Source of the DNA: Rhynchopus sp. YZ270_cl-10
Lineage: Eukaryota > Euglenozoa > Diplonemea > Diplonemida > Diplonemidae
NCBI GenBank assembly: GCA_964035575.1
Contig: OZ037877.1
Location: forward strand, 1,386,787-1,450,786
DNA length: 64,000 nucleotides
Direction of reading: 5' to 3'
Numbering within the stretch: position 1 is the first letter of the stretch; every line of letters begins with the position of its first letter. The notes under the pieces were generated by a model. It was not told where the DNA came from, did no database searches, and worked only from the letters and a program-made list of their open reading frames with translations. A program made the translations under genes and the position numbers. Of this stretch, positions 49,678 to 62,000 are shown piece after piece.

Positions 49678-50217
49678 ATGAAAAGGCAACGTAGTGAGAG
49701 CGGGTCTGCGGATGGGCGTGCTGACAAAAAGCCTAAGACAACAAAAGAAGCAACACAGGAGGCAGAAGAAGATGATACAGAAGCTTTTCAAAAACAGACT
49801 GGAGAGGATGATGAAGAAAAGGAAAAAACAGAAGATGAGCGCAATGAACCTACAACAGTAGAATGCAGTACAAAACGGAAGAGGGGAGATGATGAACCAA
49901 GAAGTGCGCAGGAGCAGAAACCTTTCATTTGTGAAAACTGTGGTGCCAGCTTTGCAGTAGATAAACAGCTCAAAGCACACAAAAAAGGCTCAAAAAAATG
50001 CAAAAAAACGTGTCCAAAGTGCAGAATTACGTTTTCTAATTTCCTTGAGAGGCACAATCATCAGAAGGGCTGCACAGGTGGGTTTCAGGAAGCACCTTCT
50101 ACTCCTTCTCCTCAGGAAGCACCTTCTACTCCTGATGTGCCACCCCCCAAGAAGCAAAAACTGGATAAGACTTCAGACGGCCGTTTCAAATGTCCTAATT
50201 GCGATGCTACATACTAA
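49678..50217 (+). CDS. Helitron protein, N-terminal zinc-finger part
   Basis: ATG at 49678, then an acidic/lysine-rich region and fingers CENCGASF...HKKGSKKC and CPKCRITFSNFLERHNHQKGC. The frame stops at TAA (50215-50217) in the middle of a finger: CPNCDATY, stop, RIHKLTEHLKKC. The downstream 2041-codon frame is in phase, so the two are one reading frame interrupted once. Confidence 0.75.
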   Translation: MKRQRSESGSADGRADKKPKTTKEATQEAEEDDTEAFQKQTGEDDEEKEKTEDERNEPTTVECSTKRKRGDDEPRSAQEQKPFICENCGASFAVDKQLKAHKKGSKKCKKTCPKCRITFSNFLERHNHQKGCTGGFQEAPSTPSPQEAPSTPDVPPPKKQKLDKTSDGRFKCPNCDATY

Positions 50218-53200
50218 CGTATTCACAAATTGACGGAGCATCTGAAAAAATGTCAACCTGCCTGTACTCTTTGTAGGCGCAGTTTTTCATCACCTCTGCA
50301 GGCACAGAAGGAAAATCATGCGTGCTTAGGAAAACTTTGCTGTGAGCACTGTGGGGAAGAATTCACCGAGGTTAAAAACATGAAATCACATGCAGCAACC
50401 TGCGAAAAAACATGTCCGTACTGCTATGCACAGTTTGCAGAGGTAAATATTCTACTGAAACACATCACACAATACTGCCTGAGGTTCAAAACTCTCAATT
50501 GCAAAATGGACTATCTTTCATACATTTTGCTTGGACAGGATGAGAGAGAGTTACAAAAGGAGAATGTGAGTGCTATAACACCTGCACTGTCTGCTAGTGT
50601 TGCAGCAGTTTTGTGTTTGGCAGCCATAGAACTTCCCCAGTACTTTGACTTCAACGATTACACACCGCCGTTATTTTCCTGGCTGTTCCATTCAGCTGAA
50701 GTATTTCGCATTTCGGCGTTAAGGACTTCTTCAAGGCCATACTATGCCACACAGGATAATCTGCTAAGGTTCCAAAAAGTGCTGCTGTGGTCACACATAA
50801 ATGTTCCCTTGATTAAGGACAACAAACCAAAATCTCACACCTTCAACGACTGTGTGGTCGACATCATGCAAAAAAAATGGGATCTCAGAAAGCTAAAGTC
50901 ACTTGAAACAAAAAGGCAGCAGACGTATACCAAACTTGATGAGCTTGAGGAGGTTAAAGCTAGGATTTTTTTGCTTGAGCATGAGGCCAGTTTTGTTACG
51001 CTGAGAAACGTGGACCCAATGTCAAAAATGGTGTTCGACCCAGCTTCTGTGGAGGAAGCAAAGTCTATATGGAGTGCACGGCAAATAAGAAACCTCAAGG
51101 AGCTCATGATCAAAGAGCAGAACCTCATGGGGGAGCTTATAGAGAAACATTCCAAAGCTGATTTTGACGTTGTACAGTCAGAGGCAAAATACATGTCTGG
51201 GACCCTGTTTCACGAAGCAGAGTTTCAGATGGAAAAACAGAGCAGTATTGTTGAGGAACAAAGAGCTGATCTAAACAGAAAGCTGCAGAGACAGGGAGTC
51301 AAAAAAATATTCACCTACCGGCACCTGGGGGCAGCACTGCGCGAAGAGGTGGATGACAGCATTAAGAAGCACTCATGCGGAGAGATGGACAAACCCTGCA
51401 AGCATTGCGGGGCATTGCTGTTTCGTGGAGAGTCATCAAAAATATGCTGCACTGGTGGAAAGGTGTCCCTGCCAGATATGCCCAAAATAATCAGCCAAGA
51501 CCACCTTGAACTTCTTCAGGACAAATTCTACAAAAGGGTTTCAATTCAGCTGAACGCATTCTTCGCGATGGTAGAGAACAAAATCCGCCGAGACAGCCGT
51601 GTGCCAAAGGGCTTCTCAGCAGTGGCTCTGGAAGGTAGGGGATTAAAAAAATTCAATGGCTTTTATGACGATGCTCTCACAGAGTCCTGGTTTGTTGATC
51701 CAAACGTCAGCAGCACAGACAATAAAAAAAGCATGACTGGAGGGGTCCTCCCTGACAATCTTCTTGGTCTTGCTGAGAAGTGTCATCTTCTTCTTGGAGA
51801 CAATGCATTTGCAGCAAAGTTCAAAGCAATTTCACAGCAGTATAAGGGTCGCGAGGATGAGCTGAAGAAGATGAGGATTGACTTCCATGAAGTCCTGGCA
51901 AGCAAGACAGGGTCAGAATATACAACCGATGAGGCAAAGGGTGCTGTTAAGATGTTCTACACCATCGATGAAGCCGCACCTGCAGAGCGCAAATTTACTG
52001 TGTACCCAATGTTTACGTGTGCTGAAAATGGGGGTAAGGATCCAAAGTGGAACGCACCAATCATCATTGATGACTTTAACCAACTCTATGAACTGCTTTC
52101 ATATCCATTAGCCCATCTGAATCCCACCGAGAATAATGGGTTCCGCCTGAAGATGCCTCACAGGGTGGTGAACCGCGGAGCTGCATCTGACAGTGATGAT
52201 GATGATGATGATGATGCCCAAAACACGAACAACCCTGAACCAACAGCACCAAACCCTGAAGCGCTCAACAGCGGTGAAAAGGATGATGCGATGCAGGTAG
52301 ACCCTGAAGAGTGGAATGGTGGATGGGAACGTTGTGCAGAAGAAGACAGAGCTGTGGACTCAATGCATGAGGTTCTTCGCAACGCTACTAACTTAGCTGA
52401 AACGACACCATCTTCAACATTCATCTCAGCAAAGCAGTACGCAACATATCTCATGCACCACCGTCCGAACAGCAGCAAAGACCCGTTGTCCTACAACCCC
52501 CTGCTCATGCATGGAACGCTGACACAGCAGTTCTTCATCGACATGGCGATGCGTGGCATGTATCAGCGACTGAAATACCATATTGTTGGAAGGGGAATGG
52601 GCTACGCCTCCAAGAAAGACATCACCTCTGGGAAACAGATTCCACCGACAAACGAAATCTCTATGCCTTCTTCATTTGAGAGAGGAGTAGCTGCGAGGGC
52701 ACAATTACTCAACGACACACTTGCAATATACGCAAAGTATGGGAAAGCTGATTTCTTTCTCACAATGACATGCAACCCGATGTGGGAGGAGATACAATCC
52801 AATCTTCTCGAAGGAGAAACGGCCCTCGACCGTCCGGAGCTTGTTCACCGTGTGTTCGACTTAAAAGTCAAGGAACTTGTGGACGACATACGCAAAAAGA
52901 ATGTTCTTGGACAAAATATTGCAATGGTGATGGTGACCGAGTACCAGAAGAGAGGGCTCCCTCACTGCCACGCAATCCTTTGGAACAACAATAAAACGTC
53001 ACCTAAGGACCCGTTCAACATCGACCACATCGTGCATGCTGAGCTCCCGGACCCAGAAACACATCCTAACCTCTACAAAGCTGTAAGCGAGTACCTCATG
53101 CACAATGACTGCCTTAAAAATAGAGGCTCTCCCTGTCTACAGAAGGGAAAGGATGGAAAGTGCAAATATTGCAAGTCCAACTTCCCCAAGGACTTCAGAG

Positions 53201-56200
53201 ATTTCACCACCTCTGGCAATGATGGCTACGCCTTTGTCATAAGAAGGGATCATGGGATACTGTCTTATGTGGATCCAGACGTTGTGAAGAAATGGAAAGA
53301 AAAACACCCAGGGGAAACTACTCACCCAAACCAGAGGAACAACAGGTGGGTGGTTCCCTACAATGCGTATCTTCTCCTCAAGTACCAGTGCCACATCAAC
53401 ATTGAGGCAGTGCGCGGGATTCTTGCTGCTAAATATTTGTTCAAATACTTATTCAAGGGGGAGAATGAGGTAGATGGTGTGATAAAGGAAGATACAAAGC
53501 ATAAAGGAGGGCCATCAGAAGCAAAAACCACAACAACGACCACGACCACTGGGAGCATTATGAGGTTTCTGAAGGCACATTGTTTGACTGCGGCTGATGC
53601 TTGTGGGTACCTACTCGGAACAAAGATGGTGCGGATTTACCCAGGAGTGCAGAGACTCCACATCCACCTCGAAGATGAGCAGAGGGTGTACTTTCCTTTA
53701 AAGAATTATGGTGATGACTCAAGGAGAAGGGATGCGGCTGCAAAATCCAAAAGTACACTCCTTGCCTTTTTCGAAGCAAATGAAAGATGCAAGAAGCATC
53801 GTGAAGGCATTCCAGCACATGAAGCCTACAAAGGCTTTGACAAACTACTTTACAATGATGTCCCAGAATTCTTTTCTTACCCCAGAGAAAAGAAGGAATG
53901 GCAGCTGAGACCGGGATATGGGTGGTGCGAGGAAGAAGGCTGCTATAAACCTGGCCCTCACTCAAAAAGAAATGAAGGAGAAGGCCTCTCAATCGGCAGG
54001 ATGTACTGGGCCCCTGTAAAGGATAAGGAGTTGCACTGTCTCCGTCTACTTCTTCTGTGCAAGCGTGGATCATGCAGCTTTGAAGAGCTGAGAACCATAG
54101 GCTCCGTTGTTCATCCTACATTTTATGCAGCTGCAGCAGAAATGGGGCTTATCCATGATGGGGCAATCTTGCGTAACGCCCTGAAAGAGTGCATCAATAC
54201 AACACTGTCCTCACGTGCCATCCGTTTTACGTTTGCAATGATAATAATATACTACATGACCACTGCAGAAGACGTTGCAAAGGCGTGGGCAGAGTATGAG
54301 TTTGAGCTGTGTGCGCCACCTTTGGACAGAGTAAAAAGGCAGGAACGGGAGGAAGCAGTACCAAGCAACCACATCTACCCTAAAGAGAAGCGTAAAGCTT
54401 TGCTAGACATGCAACGGCTCCTTAAGGAAGCGAACGTTAAGACTTCAATGGAAGATCTTGGGCTCCCCACTCCTCCTGAAGGTACTACAGGGCAGAGCAC
54501 AGAGTTTGTCTTAAACACAGAGAGGTATGAACAGATTCAAGGCAACCTCAACGAAGGGCAGCAGAATGTCTTCAACTCTGTGAAGGAATCTGTTGAAGGT
54601 AACCAGGGGAAGGTCATATTTTTGCAGGGTGCAGCAGGAACAGGCAAGACATTCCTGTACCAGGCGTGTTTGTACTGGGCCAGGAGCAGAAGGGCAAGGG
54701 CAAAGCAACAACAGCAGCAGCAGCAGCAGCAGCCACTTCAACAGAATGAGGAGGACCGCTTTTCAATCGCTGTGGCAACATCAGGGATAGCAGCTACACT
54801 ACTACCAGGAGGCAGAACTGCACACAGCCGATTTAAGATCCCAATAGATCTTGAACCAAACTCAAAGCGGATGTGCGGGCTTGATGATGACCATGTCGAA
54901 CTCCTAAGGCGCACTGACCTCATTGTCTGGGATGAGGTGGTAATGGCACAAAAGGCAAGCATAGAGGTAGTAGACAGAACGCTTCAGAGGTTGAGGGGAT
55001 GTTCACAACCATTTGGAGGAGTGACAGTGCTTCTTGGAGGAGACTTCAGGCAAATCCTTCCTGTTCCAGGGGCAAACAAAGGGAGCTTTGAAAGCATCTC
55101 GATTTCGCTCCACAACTCATACCTCTGGAACCAACTCACAAAAATGTCCCTGACGCAGGTCATGAGGGTGAAGGACGACGACGCTTTCCGTGAGTACCTC
55201 ATGAAGGTTGGTGATGGGTCTGTGAATGAGGCTGGGGATGTGGAGGGTGCTGAGGACACAGAAGCAGTTATGCAGGTGCCACATGCTATCATTTTTGAAA
55301 AAAAGAACAAAAAGGTGACTGAGGATACTTTGATTGACTTTACATTTCCTGACATCAAGAATGGAATGTATGAGAACTGTGCTTTGCTGTGCCCTACAAA
55401 CGCACGCCAGGTCTACATGAACGAAAAAATTCTCAGCAGCTTCCCAGGAGAGACAATTACCCGTATGTCAGAGGATACCTGCAAGGACCCAGGAGCAAAT
55501 GAATTCTTCACCACTGAAGCACTCAATGCAATGAACCATGCACGTCTTCCTCCACACATCCTGAACCTGAAGGTCAACTGTATTGTAATGCTTCTAAAGA
55601 ACCTCGACCCCGCAGGTGGACTGTGCAATGGAACGCGTCTTGTTGTGAAGGAGGTGAAGAAGAACATCCTTGTCTGCACCCACCTGGCGGAAGAATGCGA
55701 GTGGCGGAACAAAAACGGGAAAAAGCCAGAAACTGTTGCCATACCTCGCCTGCCCTGCGATGGTGATGCGAAGGATCTCACCATCGACTTTGTACGTCAG
55801 CAGTTTCCAGTGCGGCTGTCTTTTGCCATGACGATTAATAAGTCTCAGGGACAAACTCTCAGGAGGGTGGGTCTTGATGTGTCACAGTCGCCCTGCTTCT
55901 CTCATGGCCATCTGTACGTTGCAATGTCAAGGGTGTGCAGCAGGAATGACATCAAGATTTGTCTTCCACCTCAAGGTGATACAAATTTGTATAACTGTGT
56001 CCACCAGGAGGTCATCTCTGCCATTGAGGAGTCAGTTGGGGGAATAAAGATGAAGGTCAGTAAGGAAAGGAGGAATCAGCTGAAGCGGGACCTGAGGCTT
56101 ACAGAGGCTGTATATGCAAAGGCCATGCATGAACGTGCAGCAAACCCTTCAGAAAACCCTGCAGTGGTGTGTTCCCCTGATGCTGATGGAAGCCCCATTG

Positions 56201-57195
56201 ATGATAAAGAACACGAAATCAACAACCCGGCATGTGGAAGGTCTCTTGTAGTAACTCCCTGGACAAAGGATGAAGAAGAACAACCGATGGATTTCTATCC
56301 TTTTACATTTCCAGAGGGGGGATGGTATGTTAGCATTACATTATGGTTACAGTAATTATTGTACATTTTTAATTAAATAATACACTACAATTTATACAGG
56401 GAATATATCCACAACAACGTTCCAGAAGCTTCTCATCCACAAAAAAATGTAACAACTACAGTTTCTGAAAAAAATAGGTATGTTTTTTTCGTGGTCAACA
56501 ACTTAAAAACCATTACCAATATTTTACAGGAACAATGAGAATAATATTCAACATGTTCTGAGCAGGTTCAACCTCGGACAAATTGACGTTACTGGTGATG
56601 GAACGTGTTTCTATCACGCCATACAGCAGCTCCTCACTGGAAAAAGAAATGATGGTCATGCTCTACGCAGAAGATTTGCAGAGTTCTTGCTCAGGAATGA
56701 GATTATGATCCAGGAGCATCCCTTACTTTTTGATGATGAAGAGAAAAAAAAAAGGTATGTAGCATTTGTATTTGTGCAAACCCGCAAACCCGCAAACCTA
56801 AACTTTTCTACCACACCTGTAAACAAAACAGGAACTTTGATGACCTTCTTCAACGCGTCACAAATAATGCCGATGACAGTTATGCGCAGGAGGTAGAAGT
56901 AGCACTGATGTCTCTCATGCTTAGGTCTCTTATCACAGTAGTCACTTCTAGGACCTATGAGACAGAAGGATATTCTTGCTTTCATTTTTTGCCAAAGGGG
57001 CAATCTCCTGAAGATGTTCTTATGCAAATACCATCAGAAAAGAGACTGCTGATAGTGCAAACTTATCAACCTCCCCACTTCAACATTGGTACAGGAACTC
57101 CAGAAAATGTACTGAAAGCACATAAAAAAGCCCTAATTTACCCCACATTTCCAGACAATCACCTTTCTGACTTTCAACCGGGTGATCTTGACTAA
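50218..57195 (+). CDS. Helitron Rep-helicase-OTU protein, four exons
   Basis: Exons end at 56324, 56477, 56754 and 57195; introns 56325-56399, 56478-56529 and 56755-56831 all begin GTATGT and end ACAG, and keep the frame. The first part completes the finger array (CTLCRRSF, CEHCGEEF, CPYCYAQF). Rep domain: FFLTMTCNPMWEEI, the HUH motif EYQKRGLPHCHAILW, and KYLFKYLFKG with paired Tyr/Lys for strand nicking. Helicase: Walker A GAAGTGKTFLY, DLIVWDEVVM, GGDFRQILPV, and the C-terminal TINKSQGQTLRRVGLD...YVAMSRV. OTU domain in exons 3-4: DVTGDGTCFYHAI (Cys) and QPPHFNI (His). There is no ATG soon after the upstream stop; the first is at 50506. Family role: rolling-circle transposition. Confidence 0.88.
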
Positions 57196-58980
57196 AAAAA
57201 TTTTTTCCTTTTTTTCTTTACAGTAAATTACTGTAAAAGACTTTTATTTTTATTTTTATTTTTTTTTTCTTCCCAGCCGGAGAGAATCAGATTAAATCTC
57301 TTGTGATGAAGAAATATTTGTTTGAACATGTTCATTGGATTGAAAAAAAATATGAGAAAAAAAAACTGGGTAAGCTTAGCCCATCTAAAAAAAAGGATTT
57401 TATTTTTGTTTCTGTTTCACTGTTTTTTTAAACTGTTTTTGTGGAGTTCGTTTAGTTTTAAAAAAAATCAATTAGTTTGGAAATTGTAGCAGTTTTTATT
57501 TTTACAGAGACTTTTTGACCGGTTTGATCAGCAGTTTTTGTTGTTTTTTTCTTCCCAGCCGGAGATACTCTCTTGTGATGAAGAAAATATTTTTGTCTTG
57601 GATTAAAAAAAATAAGGAAATATAGGGTTTGCGGGTTTTCGGGTTTGCGGAAGAGGTTAAAACATAGCTTTAAAAAAAGACTACACCTTGAAGAAGGCGC
57701 TCACTTTGGCGGGTGAGAGTATTGTCATGCCATAAAAATAAAAAGATCAAAAATGAGAAAAGGAAAAAGAAAAAGAAAAAGAAAAAACACACAAAATGAC
57801 TGAATAGCTCACGCACTTTTACTGTTTCTTTTTTCCTATCCTCATCACCACCACTTCCCACACAGAAACCTACACATACCTGATATTCAATTCATCCATA
57901 CAAATGAATTTTGTAATCTTGATCAGTGCACAGATTATGTACCTGGGAAAATTTTTTTGGTCAAAATCCTGGTTTTTGCGGTCTCACACGTGTGTATGAC
58001 CAAATTTTAGGTGGTCAAAAGTGGAGTCTGACCCCCATGTCCCGGTCATAAAAATTTCCTGTGAAGCCATTGACGAAGGAACTTTGCACTTTTGATCACT
58101 GCACACTATGTACTGACCAAAAAACCCACACAAAACACCAAAAACACCAAAAATCATGAAAAAACTGATCCATGCATTTTAGGTCAAAAATACCCATTTC
58201 TCAGCGCAAATTGACCCCACCACAGCACGCACAGACTCCGGAGAGCCAAAATCAAAAAATTTTTTTTTCGATTTTTTGTAGGCAAAAATTGCTGGGAAAA
58301 ATTTTTTGGTCAAAATCCTGGTTTTTGGGGTCTCATACATGTGTATGACCAAATTTTAGGTGGTCAAAAGTGGAGTCTGACCCCCATGTCCAGGTTATGG
58401 AAATGTCATATGAAGCCATTGCTGAAGGAATTTTGCACTTTTGCGCATCAACAATTATGTACTGGGCATTTTTCCCACACAAATTTGACCCAGTACTCAA
58501 GGTCAATTTGACCTTGGTTCTTCTCTCAGGGTCTTCTGACCAATTTTTAACATGTCTAAAATGGTATCTGACCCCCATGTCCAGGTCATAAAAACGCCCA
58601 ATCAGTCCATTAAAGCCACAGATTTGATGTTTTGAGTAGTTGTGGTTAAATGTGGCCCAATTTTCCCAGCCAAAAAATGACCCCAAAAATCACGAAAAAA
58701 AATATTTTAAAGCCGATACACTTACACACCTAAATTTGGCCCAATATGTCCAATGTGGTCCTCCAGGGTTGCAATGGCCTCATTTTATGGGCATACTGGC
58801 CATATTTCATACTTATGTCACATTTTGAAATTTTCGTCACATACAATACACACACCTTAGAACCACAAAATATCGTCAATTCCTTCACAAAAATAGCCGT
58901 GAAATGCCGCACCCATTTTAGGTATCTTCAGAAAATGCTAACATCCAAACCCAGTACATTACGTCGTTTTTGGGCCCCAA
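57196..58980. other. AT-rich region with short repeats, no gene
   Basis: CTTCCCAGCCGGAGA...CTCTTGTGATGAAGAAA occurs at about 57270 and 57548. GGGTTTGCGGG (inverse octamer) at 57628. A ~330-bp repeat (TTGGTCAAAATCCTGGTTTTTG, GACCAAATTTTAGGTGGTC, AGTCTGACCCCCATGTCC) occurs at about 57955, 58310 and partly 58540. Confidence 0.6.
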
Positions 58981-59071
58981 TCTACCGGAGTGTATTATCA
59001 GAAATACTGGGACCACGCGATCCAGCAATCCTGCAGCGTCGCCATTTTGTACCCCTCAAACCCGTAATAAC

Positions 59072-62000
59072 TAGAAACCCGCAAACCCGCAAACCCGCAA
59101 AACCCGCAAACCCGCAAACCCGCAAACCCGCAAACCCGCAAACCCGCAAACCCGCAAACCCGCAAACCCGCAAACCCGCAAACCCGCAAACCCGCAAACC
59201 CGCAAACCCGCAAACCCGCAAACCCGCAAACCCGCAAACCCGCAAACCCGCAAACCCGCAAACCCGCAAACCCGCAAACCCGCAAACCCGCAAACCCGCA
59301 AACCCGCAAACCCGCAAACCCGCAAACCCGCAAACCCGCAAACCCGCAAACCCGCAAACCCGCAAACCCGCAAACCCGCAAACCCGCAAACCCGCAAACC
59401 CGCAAACCCGCAAACCCGCAAACCCGCAAACCCGCAAACCCGCAAACCCGCAAACCCGCAAACCCGCAAACCCGCAAACCCGCAAACCCGCAAACCCGCA
59501 AACCCGCAAACCCGCAAACCCGCAAACCCGCAAACCCGCAAACCCGCAAACCCGCAAACCCGCAAACCCGCAAACCCGCAAACCCGCAAACCCGCAAACC
59601 CGCAAACCCGCAAACCCGCAAACCCGCAAACCCGCAAACCCGCAAACCCGCAAACCCGCAAACCCGCAAACCCGCAAACCCGCAAACCCGCAAACCCGCA
59701 AACCCGCAAACCCGCAAACCCGCAAACCCGCAAACCCGCAAACCCGCAAACCCGCAAACCCGCAAACCCGCAAACCCGCAAACCCGCAAACCCGCAAACC
59801 CGCAAACCCGCAAACCCGCAAACCCGCAAACCCGCAAACCCGCAAACCCGCAAACCCGCAAACCCGCAAACCCGCAAACCCGCAAACCCGCAAACCCGCA
59901 AACCCGCAAACCCGCAAACCCGCAAACCCGCAAACCCGCAAACCCGCAAACCCGCAAACCCGCAAACCCGCAAACCCGCAAACCCGCAAACCCGCAAACC
60001 CGCAAACCCGCAAACCCGCAAACCCGCAAACCCGCAAACCCGCAAACCCGCAAACCCGCAAACCCGCAAACCCGCAAACCCGCAAACCCGCAAACCCGCA
60101 AACCCGCAAACCCGCAAACCCGCAAACCCGCAAACCCGCAAACCCGCAAACCCGCAAACCCGCAAACCCGCAAACCCGCAAACCCGCAAACCCGCAAACC
60201 CGCAAACCCGCAAACCCGCAAACCCGCAAACCCGCAAACCCGCAAACCCGCAAACCCGCAAACCCGCAAACCCGCAAACCCGCAAACCCGCAAACCCGCA
60301 AACCCGCAAACCCGCAAACCCGCAAACCCGCAAACCCGCAAACCCGCAAACCCGCAAACCCGCAAACCCGCAAACCCGCAAACCCGCAAACCCGCAAACC
60401 CGCAAACCCGCAAACCCGCAAACCCGCAAACCCGCAAACCCGCAAACCCGCAAACCCGCAAACCCGCAAACCCGCAAACCCGCAAACCCGCAAACCCGCA
60501 AACCCGCAAACCCGCAAACCCGCAAACCCGCAAACCCGCAAACCCGCAAACCCGCAAACCCGCAAACCCGCAAACCCGCAAACCCGCAAACCCGCAAACC
60601 CGCAAACCCGCAAACCCGCAAACCCGCAAACCCGCAAACCCGCAAACCCGCAAACCCGCAAACCCGCAAACCCGCAAACCCGCAAACCCGCAAACCCGCA
60701 AACCCGCAAACCCGCAAACCCGCAAACCCGCAAACCCGCAAACCCGCAAACCCGCAAACCCGCAAACCCGCAAACCCGCAAACCCGCAAACCCGCAAACC
60801 CGCAAACCCGCAAACCCGCAAACCCGCAAACCCGCAAACCCGCAAACCCGCAAACCCGCAAACCCGCAAACCCGCAAACCCGCAAACCCGCAAACCCGCA
60901 AACCCGCAAACCCGCAAACCCGCAAACCCGCAAACCCGCAAACCCGCAAACCCGCAAACCCGCAAACCCGCAAACCCGCAAACCCGCAAACCCGCAAACC
61001 CGCAAACCCGCAAACCCGCAAACCCGCAAACCCGCAAACCCGCAAACCCGCAAACCCGCAAACCCGCAAACCCGCAAACCCGCAAACCCGCAAACCCGCA
61101 AACCCGCAAACCCGCAAACCCGCAAACCCGCAAACCCGCAAACCCGCAAACCCGCAAACCCGCAAACCCGCAAACCCGCAAACCCGCAAACCCGCAAACC
61201 CGCAAACCCGCAAACCCGCAAACCCGCAAACCCGCAAACCCGCAAACCCGCAAACCCGCAAACCCGCAAACCCGCAAACCCGCAAACCCGCAAACCCGCA
61301 AACCCGCAAACCCGCAAACCCGCAAACCCGCAAACCCGCAAACCCGCAAACCCGCAAACCCGCAAACCCGCAAACCCGCAAACCCGCAAACCCGCAAACC
61401 CGCAAACCCGCAAACCCGCAAACCCGCAAACCCGCAAACCCGCAAACCCGCAAACCCGCAAACCCGCAAACCCGCAAACCCGCAAACCCGCAAACCCGCA
61501 AACCCGCAAACCCGCAAACCCGCAAACCCGCAAACCCGCAAACCCGCAAACCCGCAAACCCGCAAACCCGCAAACCCGCAAACCCGCAAACCCGCAAACC
61601 CGCAAACCCGCAAACCCGCAAACCCGCAAACCCGCAAACCCGCAAACCCGCAAACCCGCAAACCCGCAAACCCGCAAACCCGCAAACCCGCAAACCCGCA
61701 AACCCGCAAACCCGCAAACCCGCAAACCCGCAAACCCGCAAACCCGCAAACCCGCAAACCCGCAAACCCGCAAACCCGCAAACCCGCAAACCCGCAAACC
61801 CGCAAACCCGCAAACCCGCAAACCCGCAAACCCGCAAACCCGCAAACCCGCAAACCCGCAAACCCGCAAACCCGCAAACCCGCAAACCCGCAAACCCGCA
61901 AACCCGCAAACCCGCAAACCCGCAAACCCGCAAACCCGCAAACCCGCAAACCCGCAAACCCGCAAACCCGCAAACCCGCAAACCCGCAAACCCGCAAACC

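Larger units (their letters stand above)
49678..57195 (+). mobile_element. Helitron-like element, coding part
   Basis: Zinc fingers, HUH Rep, PIF1-type helicase and a C-terminal OTU domain in one transcription unit, the layout of RepHel proteins of the Helitron/Helentron group, some of which carry OTU. The termini are not defined: I find no convincing TC start or CTRR hairpin end. The unit lies between two CCCGCAAA arrays. Confidence 0.85.
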
